Part shown: in pieces, positions 7,813-16,450 of the stretch
How positions within the stretch are numbered: the first letter of the stretch is position 1
How the letters are laid out: each line of letters starts with the position of its first letter
NCBI GenBank assembly: GCA_013177825.1
Contig: JABLXX010000003.1
Span: 124,001-188,000 of the forward strand
DNA from: Syntrophaceae bacterium
GTDB taxonomy: Bacteria; Desulfobacterota; Syntrophia; Syntrophales; PHBD01
Reading direction: 5' to 3'
DNA length: 64,000 bases
Notes under the pieces: generated by a model
Told to the model about the DNA's origin: nothing
Databases searched by the model: none
The model's input: the letters and a program-made list of their open reading frames with translations, nothing else
Program-made: the position numbers and the translations under genes

Positions 7813-8655
7813 TCAAAGGTTGGGACTGTCGGGGATCCGGATGATGTGGAGACGGCTCTCCAGGCCGATCGCCCTGAATTTGTCGGTGATGATCGCCTCG
7901 AGGGTGCGGCTCGTGTCCGTGGCGGGCCGGGGGATCTTGCACATCAGGACGAGGCGGCCCCCATACCGGTAGAAGCTGGTCCCTACCGTGTCGTGGGCCA
8001 GGCGGACAACGGCGGACAGCGACAGATCCCGGTCATCGAGAACCAGGGCGCGGGTGCGGATCATCGACCGGACGTACGGCGGCAGACCGAAAAACGCGGC
8101 CAGCCGCTCCCCCAGGTAGGGATGATAGGCATCGATGAATTCTTCGTCCAGGACGCCCTCTTCGTCCCCAACCGTTTTCCGGTATACGATCATTCCTTTT
8201 CTGCCCATCTCCAGAAGCATCCCCCCCAGTTCCGCCTTCCTCACCGCCTCATCCCGGAAGCCCATCTGGATGGCCAGGACCTGTGCCATCACCGAAGTGG
8301 CATAGGATCGCGCAAACAGCAGCTCCAGTTCCTCGTCGCCGCGACCGTGGTGAAGGATGGCCAGGGTCAGAATCAGGGCCTTCACCTGGTGGAGGCCGAG
8401 ACGGTTCACGACCTCGAAGAACGTCTTGGCGTCTCCCCGGCGCAGCGTGCCGAGATAGACCGAGTTGGCGATGCTGAAGAGGGAGAGGGAAATGTCGTCG
8501 CCGATCTTGCCTCGCAGGGCTTCGATCTCTTCCCGGGCGGCGTCCGGGTTGTCGAGGATCTGAAATATTTCCGGCTTGAGGAAACGATCATGAATCGTTC
8601 CCGTCAGCGCCGTCTCGATCTTGTCAATGAGAGCGATCGCGTTGTCGGATACCAT
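7813..8655 (-). CDS. HDOD-domain signalling protein
   Basis: This 280-residue protein matches the HDOD fold: FQILDNPDAAREEIEALRGK and DISLSLFSIANSVYLG near residues 30-70, then FFEVVNRLGLHQVKALILTLA, the characteristic segment after the first helices. The central region keeps HYHP/YHPYLGERL-like and ARSYATSVMAQVLA motifs. HDOD proteins are degenerate HD phosphohydrolases without activity that act in signalling and sometimes bind (p)ppGpp or partner kinases. It is transcribed opposite to its neighbours, with a 259-base region upstream that holds the divergent promoters for it and for the hydrolase gene at 8915. Confidence 0.8.
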   Translation of the reverse strand: MVSDNAIALIDKIETALTGTIHDRFLKPEIFQILDNPDAAREEIEALRGKIGDDISLSLFSIANSVYLGTLRRGDAKTFFEVVNRLGLHQVKALILTLAILHHGRGDEELELLFARSYATSVMAQVLAIQMGFRDEAVRKAELGGMLLEMGRKGMIVYRKTVGDEEGVLDEEFIDAYHPYLGERLAAFFGLPPYVRSMIRTRALVLDDRDLSLSAVVRLAHDTVGTSFYRYGGRLVLMCKIPRPATDTSRTLEAIITDKFRAIGLESRLHIIRIPDSPNL

Positions 8656-8914
8656 GGAACGTTCCTTTCGCGGGAGGCTTTCGAGGCCGAAAGGATCGGG
8701 AACGGTCTCTATTTCATTATTTCGGCACGTTTAGCACGAAACTTGACCCGCGGCCACACCCTTTCGACCGGAAGGCCGGCGTCCGGCGGGGGACCGTGTG
8801 GCCCGATCCGCCGATCCGAGATTCCTGCGGGCCTTCGCCGGTGCGTGCAAACGCATTTGACAGATCCAATTCACTGACCTATCTTCATCTCTCCAATTCA
8901 CGATTCGGATCGGA

Positions 8915-10072
8915 ATGCAGAACATGAACAGAAAGCGTGTATTGTTCGTCGCCCTTGTCGTCCTGGCGGGGATCATCCTACTTTATGCAGGCCGGGTGGA
9001 ACCGGACGCATCGGCGACGGTGGCCGGTCGGACGTCGAATCATTTCAACGGCGAGGTCTTTTTCAATCCCGTCGTCCAGGGACAATCGTTACCGCAGGGC
9101 ACGGAGCAGAGACGCGGTTTCTCCCGGTGGGTCTGGCGCTGGATTTTCAGCGACGACTGGCCCCGATGGCCTGAGGCCGCGTCCTTCCCTGCCGGTCCGC
9201 CCCCGGCGGCCCGCGTTTCCCGGGGTGATCTTCGCGTGACCCCCGTCGGTCATGCGACTTTCCTCATCCAGATGGACGGGATCAACATCCTCACCGATCC
9301 GATCTGGTCGGAGCGGTGCAGCCCCGTTTCGTGGGCGGGGCCGCGGCGATACCGGGCACCGGGCATCCGGTTTGACGACCTGCCTTCCATCGACGTTGTC
9401 CTGGTATCCCACAATCACTATGACCATCTCGATCTTCCCACCCTGAAGCGCCTGGCCGGAAAAGGCGTGCCGCGGACCGTCACGGCCCTCGGCAACGGGG
9501 ATCTTATCCGGGAATCGGGCCTGACCACCGTGGAGGTGCTCGACTGGTGGCAGACGGTCCGACTCTCCGCCGACATCACGGTCACGCTGGTGCCCGCTCA
9601 GCACTTCTCGTCCCGGACCCTCTGGGACCGCAACCGGACGCTCTGGGGAGGATTTGTCGTTACCGGACCGTCGGGCAGCGTCTACTTCGCCGGGGACACG
9701 GGGTACGGACCCCATTTCCGCGAGATCGCCCGCCGTTTCGGTCCCATCCGGATGGCGCTCCTGCCGATCGCACCGTTCAATCCGCAGCGGGCGAAAGAGC
9801 CGTCCCGCACCCGTTTCCCGAATGTCCACATGGGCCCCGACGAGGCCGTCCAGGCGCACCTGGACCTGGGTGCCCGGGTGAGTATCGCCGCTCATTTCCA
9901 GGTGTTTCAGCTGGGCTGGGATGCCTTTGACGAGGCCCCGAACGGGATCGTCTCGACACTGAAAGAACGGAATCTGGATCCCGCCTCGTTTATCTTGCCC
10001 GCCTTCGGACGGGCCGTTTCCGCTCCCCGGGAAACGGAACGCGCGAGCGTGACCTACCGGGAGGCTTCCTGA
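8915..10072 (+). CDS. NAPE-PLD/RomA-like metallo-beta-lactamase-fold hydrolase, membrane anchored
   Basis: This 385-residue protein has an N-terminal hydrophobic anchor or signal (VLFVALVVLAGIILLYAG, 9-26). The metallo-beta-lactamase domain begins at GHATFLIQ (112-119) followed by ILTDPIWSERCSP, a phrase typical of N-acyl-phosphatidylethanolamine phospholipase D-like proteins. The metal motif is H166-N-H168-Y-D170-H171-L-D, and further ligands are likely at PAQHFSSR and AGDTGYG. By family it hydrolyses a phosphodiester in lipids; the actual substrate is unknown. The anchor suggests action at the outer face of the inner membrane. Confidence 0.85.
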   Translation: MQNMNRKRVLFVALVVLAGIILLYAGRVEPDASATVAGRTSNHFNGEVFFNPVVQGQSLPQGTEQRRGFSRWVWRWIFSDDWPRWPEAASFPAGPPPAARVSRGDLRVTPVGHATFLIQMDGINILTDPIWSERCSPVSWAGPRRYRAPGIRFDDLPSIDVVLVSHNHYDHLDLPTLKRLAGKGVPRTVTALGNGDLIRESGLTTVEVLDWWQTVRLSADITVTLVPAQHFSSRTLWDRNRTLWGGFVVTGPSGSVYFAGDTGYGPHFREIARRFGPIRMALLPIAPFNPQRAKEPSRTRFPNVHMGPDEAVQAHLDLGARVSIAAHFQVFQLGWDAFDEAPNGIVSTLKERNLDPASFILPAFGRAVSAPRETERASVTYREAS

Positions 10073-10094
10073 TTCGGGCCGGCGTCCATGGAAC

Positions 10095-10814
10095 TCAGGT
10101 CCCGCCGAGGTACTTCTCCCTGTTTTCCAGGAAGTTCCGGTAGAGCCGATAGTTCTCCGTGTCCTCGTACTTTACCGGTGTGATGGGAATGTGGTCGAAG
10201 CTGTAGATGACGGCTTCGGGGCAGGCCAGCAGGATCGGGGAATGGGTCGCCATGACGAACTGGGCTTTTCCGGTGCGGCTCATCGTGGAAAGAACCTCCA
10301 GCAGCTCGATCTGGGAACGGGGCGAAAGGGCCGTTTCGGGTTCATCCATCAGATACAGGCCGCGGATGGCGTAGCGGGCCCGGAAAAAGGACATCACCGA
10401 TTGGCCGTGGGACTGGGTCAGGAGAGACCGGCCGCCCAGGAAATCGAGCTGGCCCGGATCCGCCGCCGCCCATTCCTCGATGATCCGTGCAAAGTCCCGG
10501 AACACGGAGGAGCCGAAAAACGAACCCGGCACGCGGCCGTCGGTCCATTCCACGGAGATGTACTCGCAGAACCGCTTTTCATGCGGATTGCGCTTGATCC
10601 GCCTTCCCTCGACATTCTGCCAGATATGGATGCCGCAGCGCCGGGCGATAGCCTCCAGCAGGGTGGACTTGCCCGTCCCGTTTTCCCCGGTGAAGAGCGT
10701 GACGGGGGCATCGATGCGGAGGCTCTGCGTCTGCTGGAAGGCGGGAAGGTGGAAGGGGTACATGTCCCGCACCGGATATCGTTCCGAATGAAAGGTGATG
10801 CATTTCAGGTGCAT
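10095..10814 (-). CDS. AAA/ABC-type ATPase (AAA_21-like)
   Basis: This 239-residue P-loop ATPase has Walker A GENGTGKS (43-50), an ABC-like signature region LTQSHGQSV, Walker B with catalytic acid in LYLMDEPETALSP and an H-loop in VMATHSPILL. This is the arrangement of SMC/ABC-like soluble ATPases rather than transporters, as no partner membrane gene is present. Its start overlaps the stop of the methyltransferase gene by 10 bases, so it is downstream in the same transcript. No nuclease domain or TOPRIM domain is present, so it is not an OLD nuclease. Function unknown. Confidence 0.8.
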   Translation of the reverse strand: MHLKCITFHSERYPVRDMYPFHLPAFQQTQSLRIDAPVTLFTGENGTGKSTLLEAIARRCGIHIWQNVEGRRIKRNPHEKRFCEYISVEWTDGRVPGSFFGSSVFRDFARIIEEWAAADPGQLDFLGGRSLLTQSHGQSVMSFFRARYAIRGLYLMDEPETALSPRSQIELLEVLSTMSRTGKAQFVMATHSPILLACPEAVIYSFDHIPITPVKYEDTENYRLYRNFLENREKYLGGT

Positions 10815-11503
10815 GCGGCCTCCATTTCCTTCCTGGCCGCCAGGACGGCATAGGGACAGGCTGCGGAAGTGGCGGCGGCGATGTCCACGAATCCGACCCC
10901 TGCTGCAAAGGCGGCGAGATCCTTTCGGGAGAAGCTCTCACCGAAGATGATGTTCCGGAGACCCCAGAAAAGCAGGGGGTCGAGGGGACGATAGGGGCTC
11001 AACCGCTTCATGAAGCTCCGGAGTTCCCCGTCCGATACCTCCCGGTCGGTTTCCGACAGGATGATCCACCCGCCGGGCCGGAGGACACGATGGATTTCCG
11101 CAAGTCCCTGGTGCCGGTCCCTCCAGTGTTTGAAGGATCCGACGGTTACAACTCCGGCGAAAGAGGCATCCGCGAAGGGGAGGTTGAGAGCGTCGGCCTG
11201 TTGGAAGCGGCAGTTGGCAATGCCGCTCCTCCGGCGCAGGCGCTCGGCGGAGCGAACCTGCGTGGCGGAGTAGTCGATGCCGGTGACGTCCGCGTCCGGG
11301 TGGGATGCCGCAAGTTGAAGGGCCATGTACCCCCTGCCGGTGCCGACATCCAGGTAGGAAACCGGCCCCTCGGGGGGGACGCTTCTCGCGAGGTCCTCAT
11401 AGAGACCGAAGACCGCCCCATAGATGTGGTGGTTGTAGACGGGACCAAGAAGGTTCCACATCCACCGGGCGTCCCGAGCCATCGTGACGAGTTTTTTCAG
11501 CAT
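10805..11503 (-). CDS. Class I SAM-dependent methyltransferase
   Basis: This 232-residue protein carries the methyltransferase type 11 fold. Motif I is YLDVGTGRGYMALQLA (about 49-64), motif II is VTGIDYSATQV, motif III is CRFQQADALNLPFADASFA, and a post-motif region reads EIHRVLRPGGWIILSE. This arrangement resembles UbiE/biotin BioC-like small-molecule methyltransferases; the substrate cannot be told. It is 35 bases downstream of the flavoprotein gene and overlaps the ATPase gene, so the three genes form a leftward operon. Confidence 0.85.
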   Translation of the reverse strand: MLKKLVTMARDARWMWNLLGPVYNHHIYGAVFGLYEDLARSVPPEGPVSYLDVGTGRGYMALQLAASHPDADVTGIDYSATQVRSAERLRRRSGIANCRFQQADALNLPFADASFAGVVTVGSFKHWRDRHQGLAEIHRVLRPGGWIILSETDREVSDGELRSFMKRLSPYRPLDPLLFWGLRNIIFGESFSRKDLAAFAAGVGFVDIAAATSAACPYAVLAARKEMEAACT

Positions 11504-11538
11504 GGCATCTGCAGTGCCGGAGAGGAAGGCACGGGTCT

Positions 11539-13470
11539 TCAGATCTTCAGGCCGACGGTCAGGCCCTCCTCGACGGCCTCCCGGATCATGCGGGGCCGGA
11601 CGCAGTCACCGACGGTGTAAACTTCCGGGGCCTTTCCCCGGAAGGCCTCGACAACCGCCGGGTCCAGGCGGAGACCTGCGGCCAGAACCACCGCGTCACC
11701 CTCGATGAATTCGGGGGTTCCCTTCCGGTTCACCTTCACGCCCTGCCCGGTGATCTCCTCGACGGTCGTCTGGGTCTCGAGGCGAATACCGAGCATTTTC
11801 AGCATCCCCAGGAAAAACGGCCGGTAGCTTGTGGAGATGGTCGGCGCCAGCCGGTCCAGCATCTCCAGGACGGCGACGCTCGTGATGCCCTTGGTCTTCG
11901 AAACCAGGAACTCCGCCGTTTCGCACCCTACCAGGCCGCCCCCGAGGATGATGACCCGGCCCTGGACGACTTTTTCCCCCGTCAGGACTTTTTCCGCGGG
12001 TACGACGTGGGCCGCCTCGACGCCGGGGATGTTCGGGACGATGGGGGTGGCCCCTATGGCCAGGATCAGGGCGTCCGGCTGCTCCGCCTCCACGGTCCGG
12101 GGATCCAGCACGCTTCCCAGGCGGATCTCGACGCCTGCCTTGCGGGCCTGCGTGACCAGGCTCCGGGTGAGGTTCGCGATTTCCTCCTTGTGGGGTGGCA
12201 GGCAGCCGATCCGCATCCAGCCGCCCGGTTCCGCCTCCTTCTCGAAGAGCGTGACCCGGTGTCCCCGTTCGGCAGCCGTTATGGCTGCCTGCAGGCCCGC
12301 GGGTCCGCAGCCGGCCACGAAGACCCTTTTCACCTTGCCCGCAGGTGCAGAAACATAGAGCAATTCCTTTCCCGTGCGCGGATTGACGGTGCACCCGGCG
12401 GACGCGCCGCAGTGGGGATCCTTGTAGACGACCATGATGTCGGAGAGGCAATTCCCGCAGGCGAGGCAGGGCACGATCTCCTCGGCACGCCCCTCCTTCG
12501 CCTTGTTCGGGAGGTATGGATCGGCGATGAGGGCCCGCCCCATCCCGACGAAATCCGCCTGCCCCTCCGCGATGATCCGCTCCGCCGTTACCGGATCGTT
12601 GATCCGGTTGGAGGCGATGACGGGGATGCCGACGACGGCCCGGATCTGGGCGGACAGGGGGGCGAAGGCCCCTTTCGGAACGAAGGACGCCACGGTGGGA
12701 ACGCGCGATTCGTGCCACCCCGTGTAGGTGTTGATGAAGTTCACCCCTGCCCGCTCGAGGGCCCGGGCCACGAGTTTCGATTCTTCGACGGTGTGTCCCC
12801 CCGGCATCTGCTCCTCGATGTTCAGACGGACCCCCAGCGGGAAGTCGTCTCCCACTTCCCGGCGGATGCTCGCGATGATCTCCAGAACGATGCGCATCCG
12901 GTTCTCCAGGCTTCCTCCGTACTCGTCTTCGCGATGGTTCGTGATGGGGGACAGGAAGCGGTTCAGCAGATAACCCGCGCCGACGATGAACTCCAGGGCG
13001 TCGAAGCCCCCCTTGCGGGCCCGCCCGGCGGCCCTTCCGTAGTCTTCGACCAACCGGTGGATCTCATCGACCGTGAGGGCCCGGGGGACGCCCCGCATCA
13101 TCTGGTTCATCACCGGCGAGGGACCGACAAGCTCGGGCACGTCGTCTTTGAAAACCATGTGGTAGGAGGTGATGAGCTGGCAGGCGACCTTCGCCCCGTG
13201 AGCCTGGATGGCCTTTGTGAACCGTTGAATTCCCGGCAGGTAGCGGTCGTCGAAGATGCCCGGCGCCATGTGCGAGCCGGCGTACATGGGCGTGAAGGGA
13301 ATGATGATCATGCCCGCGCCGCCCTTTGCCCGTTCGGCGAAGTAGGCGATGAAGCGGTCTCCGACGGAACCGTCGGGTTCCGAATACCCCATGGTCATGG
13401 GCAGCATGACGATTCGATTCCTGATTTCCAGGATTCCGATGCGTCCGGGGGTGAACAGGTGCTGGAACAT
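11539..13470 (-). CDS. NADH:flavin oxidoreductase/2,4-dienoyl-CoA reductase-family iron-sulfur flavoprotein
   Basis: This 643-residue protein has three parts: an old-yellow-enzyme TIM barrel binding FMN (1 to about 330), a cluster-binding linker, and an FAD/NAD(P)H disulfide-reductase-like half starting VFVAGCGPAGLQAA (383-396) with a second nucleotide motif VIILGGGLVGCETAEF. Cluster cysteines are C335, C338 and C341 and, further on, C354 or C360 before TVNP. The first three are spaced CxxCxxC rather than the usual CxxCxxxC, which is worth noting. In the barrel, the family motif HGYL reads AGYL, with the Tyr kept and the His replaced by Ala. It probably reduces an enoyl- or dienoyl-CoA or another enone; exact substrate unknown. 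Confidence 0.85.
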   Translation of the reverse strand: MFQHLFTPGRIGILEIRNRIVMLPMTMGYSEPDGSVGDRFIAYFAERAKGGAGMIIIPFTPMYAGSHMAPGIFDDRYLPGIQRFTKAIQAHGAKVACQLITSYHMVFKDDVPELVGPSPVMNQMMRGVPRALTVDEIHRLVEDYGRAAGRARKGGFDALEFIVGAGYLLNRFLSPITNHREDEYGGSLENRMRIVLEIIASIRREVGDDFPLGVRLNIEEQMPGGHTVEESKLVARALERAGVNFINTYTGWHESRVPTVASFVPKGAFAPLSAQIRAVVGIPVIASNRINDPVTAERIIAEGQADFVGMGRALIADPYLPNKAKEGRAEEIVPCLACGNCLSDIMVVYKDPHCGASAGCTVNPRTGKELLYVSAPAGKVKRVFVAGCGPAGLQAAITAAERGHRVTLFEKEAEPGGWMRIGCLPPHKEEIANLTRSLVTQARKAGVEIRLGSVLDPRTVEAEQPDALILAIGATPIVPNIPGVEAAHVVPAEKVLTGEKVVQGRVIILGGGLVGCETAEFLVSKTKGITSVAVLEMLDRLAPTISTSYRPFFLGMLKMLGIRLETQTTVEEITGQGVKVNRKGTPEFIEGDAVVLAAGLRLDPAVVEAFRGKAPEVYTVGDCVRPRMIREAVEEGLTVGLKI

Positions 13471-13807
13471 TTCCTTCTCCTTTCGGGATGATCCCTGGCG
13501 GGACGGGCATCCGGCCCGTGAAGCGGCTGCGTCGGCGGAGACGGTTCCCGGGCCGTTGCTGTATCGGTATGAAGTTCATACCTGAATCCGTGCCGGGCTT
13601 CAATGCCTGATGACGTTCCCGGGTGTGATTTCCCGGCGGGACGGACAGTCCCTGCCGCACATGTGTTTTTCATATCCAGCGAATGAAAAACGGAGACATC
13701 GAATGAAAACTCAAGTTCCGGATGAAACTGTCGATTAAACATAGAGTAAAGATCTTCGTCATCAACACGCGGGATAAGGAAAAACAGTTACCGAAAAACC
13801 AACCGCA

Positions 13808-13849
13808 TGTGATCTTTATCACAGAAAAAAGATCATTTTTCCGTAAAGT
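13808..13849 (+). promoter_or_regulatory. CRP-type activator site with class II spacing to a -10 box
   Basis: TGTGA-N6-TCACA at 13808-13823 is a perfect match to the CRP consensus half-sites. A -10-like TAAAGT lies at 13844-13849, so transcription would begin near 13856-13857 and the site would be centred near -41, the classical class II position where CRP replaces the -35 box. No TTGACA-like -35 is present, in agreement. The likely regulator is the Crp/Fnr protein encoded at 23374, whose recognition helix (SRETVSRIL) keeps the Arg, Glu and Arg that read TGTGA in CRP. Confidence 0.7.
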
Positions 13850-13875
13850 CCTTCAGCAGCAATGAACAGTGTAAT

Positions 13876-13897
13876 GGAATTCCCGATGCGGAATTCC
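13876..13897 (+). repeat. Paired GGAATTCC palindromes in the 5' leader
   Basis: The self-complementary octamer GGAATTCC occurs at 13876-13883 and 13890-13897 with 6 bases between. In RNA this makes an 8-bp stem with a 6-base loop in the untranslated leader of the module starting at 13951. It may be an operator or an mRNA-stabilising stem; there is no T-run, so a terminator is unlikely. Confidence 0.5.
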
Positions 13898-13950
13898 TTC
13901 TTCAATGTCGCCGGCAGTGTGTTTTTTATTTGTCGAATTCGGAGGAGGCC

Positions 13951-14148
13951 GTGGGAGAAAAACTGGTGTGCATCTATGAACTCGTGACCGAGAAAATCGG
14001 GCTGCATGGAAGGCTCGAACTGGCCGTGAAGACTGGAATCTCCATGAGCCAGGCGGCTGAGGTGGATGACACGGAAGAACTCGTCAACAAGTTCAAGGAT
14101 GCGGCAAGCGACGTCTATGAAGAATTTTGCGGCAAAACGACAGCCTGA
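13951..14148 (+). CDS. Small conserved protein of the MglA/roadblock module, copy 1
   Basis: This 65-residue protein begins MGEKLVCIYELVTEKIGLHG. It is a clear paralogue of the protein at 15537: about 60% of the first 50 residues are identical by eye, including MGEK, GRxELA, TGIS and DTEELV. The pattern is a helical pair with a TGIS turn, reminiscent of a small helix-turn-helix or an adaptor, but no named family is recognised. The start is the GTG at 13951, 2 bases after GGAGGAGG at 13941-13948; the paralogue's ATG start at the same residue confirms the choice. It is the first gene after the CRP-type promoter. Confidence 0.75.
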   Translation: MGEKLVCIYELVTEKIGLHGRLELAVKTGISMSQAAEVDDTEELVNKFKDAASDVYEEFCGKTTA

Positions 14149-14163
14149 TGTCTTCGGCAGGAG

Positions 14164-15015
14164 ATGAAGCCTGTGGAAAGTGCTACCAGAAGAGATCTGA
14201 AACTGATTGTGGACAATGAAAACTTGACAGAATCTCTGCCGCACGCAGAAAGGCCGGCTTCAAAAGAGGAATTGAATCGCTGGCCCATCTGCGGCCTTCC
14301 GGTGGGGAGTTTTCTGCAGGTCATCTCCATGGACCAGCAGACGTGCGTCCTGGAAGTCTATCAAAACGCCGATCGTCAGGGCCGTTTCTGCTTCGTTCAG
14401 GGAGCTCTTTTCGACGCTGTCTGCAACGGCCTGGAAGGGGAAGATGCGGCGCTGGAGATGGTCTCCTGGGAGAACGTCAGGCTCAACATCAGGCAGATCA
14501 TCGATGCCGGTGGTTTTGTAAGGAAGATCGACAAGAGCCTCATGTCGATCCTGATGGAGTATTCGAGGCGACGCGACGAGGCGGAAGAGAAGCGGGCAGG
14601 CGAGGAAGCAGAGGAAGCGGAGGCGGAGGATGAAGGCGGCGAGGGACACACATTCAAGAAATGCCTGCGCATTCTTCGGGAGAACATGGGGGATGCACTC
14701 GTCTCGGCAAGCATTTCAGACCTTCGTGACGGTAAGGTGCTGGCCTCGCATCACGATCGAAAAACCCTGGAAACGGCACAACTGTTCATAAACCTGACGG
14801 GTTCCCTCCGGAAGGCCTTCGAACGGGATCCCGACCGGAAACAGCTCGGCGGCCACTACATCCTGAACCTGAGAGACGAGCGGACCCTGATGGTGCTTCT
14901 TTTTGGAGACCATCAGCTGGGTATCCTCTTCAATCATGCCAGATGCTCTCTGGGACTTGTCTGGAAGGCCGTCATTCCCAAGGTATCCGGAATTTTTGAA
15001 ACAGGAGATTTGTAA
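14164..15015 (+). CDS. DUF4388 (PATAN) plus roadblock-like protein
   Basis: The protein has 283 residues. Residues about 45-115 match DUF4388/PATAN, a domain found with signalling proteins, seen in GSFLQVISMDQQTCVLEVY and GRFCFVQGALFDA. A charged linker rich in Glu and Ala (about 138-160) follows. The last 120 residues resemble a roadblock/LC7 domain (FKKCLRILRENMGDALVSAS, then LGGHYILNLRDERTLMVLLF). Roadblock domains bind Ras-like GTPases such as MglA, and an MglA gene lies 1.4 kb downstream. It follows the small gene by 15 bases, so they are co-transcribed. The linkage of a PATAN domain to a roadblock domain suggests a GTPase regulator or scaffold; this is inference. Confidence 0.75.
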   Translation: MKPVESATRRDLKLIVDNENLTESLPHAERPASKEELNRWPICGLPVGSFLQVISMDQQTCVLEVYQNADRQGRFCFVQGALFDAVCNGLEGEDAALEMVSWENVRLNIRQIIDAGGFVRKIDKSLMSILMEYSRRRDEAEEKRAGEEAEEAEAEDEGGEGHTFKKCLRILRENMGDALVSASISDLRDGKVLASHHDRKTLETAQLFINLTGSLRKAFERDPDRKQLGGHYILNLRDERTLMVLLFGDHQLGILFNHARCSLGLVWKAVIPKVSGIFETGDL

Positions 15016-15144
15016 GCGGGCTTCGACCGTATCCGCGATCCATCGGACCGACCAATGAAGGGGGGAATGTCGATGATTTCCCGATAGGCAGTCAGTTGAT
15101 AGGTTACCCGGTATAAATATCATGATTCAGAAAGAGGAGGCGTG

Positions 15145-15516
15145 ATGAACATACAGAAACTGAACGGTTGTCTGGACGGCTTGAGGAAAGATCTGGGGGA
15201 TGGTCTCCTTGCATCGAGCATCGTTTCCACGGAGGACGGACAGGTACTGGTCGCAACGGAGGGATCCAATACGGCCGGAGCAACCCTGCTGAACGAAATC
15301 ACGGCGTCCATTCGCGAGGGCCTGAAGACCTATCCCGTGGAGCTGGGGCAGTATTACTACATCGACGTTGCCGGCAAAATGGGCATTCTGGCCATTCCTT
15401 TCGGCGATTACCAGTGGGCGATCGTCGTCAACAAAAAGCAGGTCAAGCTTGGGCTGCTTTTGAATATTGTTCTGCCCAAGATCATCAACGCATTCGAGGA
15501 TGCGGTCGTATCCTAG
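15145..15516 (+). CDS. Roadblock/LC7-domain protein
   Basis: This 123-residue protein is made of one roadblock/LC7 domain: an N-terminal helix (LNGCLDGLRKDLG), strands LLASSIVSTEDGQVLVA, a central helix TLLNEITASIREGL, then YYYIDVAGKMGILAIPFGDY and a C-terminal helix. The fold is that of MglB, the GTPase-activating partner of MglA. The start is ATG at 15145 after AGGAGG (15135-15140); a GTG at 15142 is directly adjacent and possible. It resembles the C-terminal half of the preceding protein, so the two probably arose by duplication. Confidence 0.85.
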   Translation: MNIQKLNGCLDGLRKDLGDGLLASSIVSTEDGQVLVATEGSNTAGATLLNEITASIREGLKTYPVELGQYYYIDVAGKMGILAIPFGDYQWAIVVNKKQVKLGLLLNIVLPKIINAFEDAVVS

Positions 15517-15536
15517 AAAGGCAGAGAGGAAGGACG

Positions 15537-15737
15537 ATGGGAGAGAAAATGGTCCGGATCTTTGAGATTGTCATGGAGCAGGCAGGTCTCAAAGGGAGAA
15601 TGGAACTGGCGACCAGGACGGGCATTTCCCAGGCCATGGCTGCTCAGATGAAGGATACGGAGGAGTTGGTGAAGAAGCTAAAGGAAAACGCCAACCTGAT
15701 CCTTGATCGGAGCAATCTGAATTCAATCGGCCATTGA
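15537..15737 (+). CDS. Small conserved protein of the MglA/roadblock module, copy 2
   Basis: This 66-residue protein begins MGEKMVRIFEIVMEQAGLKG and is the paralogue of the product at 13951, sharing the GRMELA, TGIS and DTEELVKK landmarks. The C-terminal 15 residues diverge. It follows the roadblock gene by 20 bases and has an AGAGGAAGGA ribosome site. The repeated arrangement small protein then roadblock proteins suggests an ancestral two-gene unit that was duplicated, and a small partner for each roadblock or GTPase state. No family is recognised and no function should be assumed. Confidence 0.75.
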   Translation: MGEKMVRIFEIVMEQAGLKGRMELATRTGISQAMAAQMKDTEELVKKLKENANLILDRSNLNSIGH

Positions 15738-15984
15738 TGTGCGCTTTCCCGCGGCAGGTCATCGTCAGGGAAACGCCCGGCATGGGCCGCCGCGGGGTCT
15801 GTTCTTATCGCGATGATCCGGGGTCGGGCAGAGGCGTCCGGCAACCGGCCCCGGCGGGATAAAGCAGCTGAAAAAAACCGGTCGCCTGAAGGGTGTCACA
15901 CGACGGCCGGGGGCCGAAAGGAAAGAAAATGAATATCGGGCGATGCGTTCGCGATGCGTTCTACCCTTTACGAGAGAAATCACA
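15738..15984. other. Short gap with tandem 9-base repeat
   Basis: This 247-base gap lies between the second small gene and the next roadblock gene. It contains a tandem repeat of CGATGCGTT at 15941-15949 and 15951-15959. No promoter of good quality or small gene is evident. Confidence 0.3.
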
Positions 15985-16374
15985 GTGAGTCTGATCTTAG
16001 GCAGGCAACATCTTGACAGGATACAGGACACCCTGAAGAAAAACCTGATCGGGTCGGGTGTGCAAAACACCATGCTGATCGATATGGCCGGCAACGTCAT
16101 TGTAACGGTCGACAACGGAGGGGAAACCCGCGACATGTATTCCCTGGCGGCCCTCGCGGCCGCCAATTTCGGGGCCATGTGCAGCATGGCAAAGATCGTC
16201 GGGGAGGACGAATTTTCCCTTCTGTTCCACAAGGGCCAGAAAGAAAACATCTATTTCAGCAGGGTCAATGACGAACTGCTCCTGATCAACATCTTCAACA
16301 ACCAGGTGACGTTGGGATTTCTCAGGCTGAAGATGGCCCAGGTCATTGAAGAATTGTGCAAAGTACTGGACTAG
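15985..16374 (+). CDS. MglB-like roadblock/LC7 protein next to MglA
   Basis: This 129-residue protein has the roadblock/LC7 fold: helix SLILGRQHLDRIQDTLKKNL, strands NTMLIDMAGNVIVTVD and a hydrophobic helix LAALAAANFGAMCSMAKIV, then ENIYFSRVNDELLLINIF. The ala-rich helix resembles that of MglB. It sits 76 bases before the MglA gene, the position of MglB in characterised polarity systems, where it stimulates GTP hydrolysis. I chose GTG at 15985 because the family begins there; an upstream ATG at 15943 adds 14 atypical residues. Function as the GTPase-activating partner is inferred from position and fold. Confidence 0.8.
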   Translation: MSLILGRQHLDRIQDTLKKNLIGSGVQNTMLIDMAGNVIVTVDNGGETRDMYSLAALAAANFGAMCSMAKIVGEDEFSLLFHKGQKENIYFSRVNDELLLINIFNNQVTLGFLRLKMAQVIEELCKVLD

Positions 16375-16450
16375 GCGGAATCTTCGTTCGGCTGGCGTCC
16401 GGGCCGAGCGGGCAAAGCGCGTCAGGCATCCCGGCGAGGAGGAAACGGAT

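Larger units (their letters stand above)
13471..13950. other. 480-base regulatory gap
   Basis: The gap lies between divergent genes and holds no credible coding sequence. Its right half carries the CRP-type promoter and hairpin annotated separately. The stretch 13660-13850 is clearly more AT-rich than its surroundings, as expected of a promoter region. Confidence 0.6.

Noticed and set aside
5990-7942. 650-codon open frame on the minus strand
   Set aside because: It is antisense to the GH15-like gene with clear motifs; Pro/Arg-rich composition is typical of a shadow frame.
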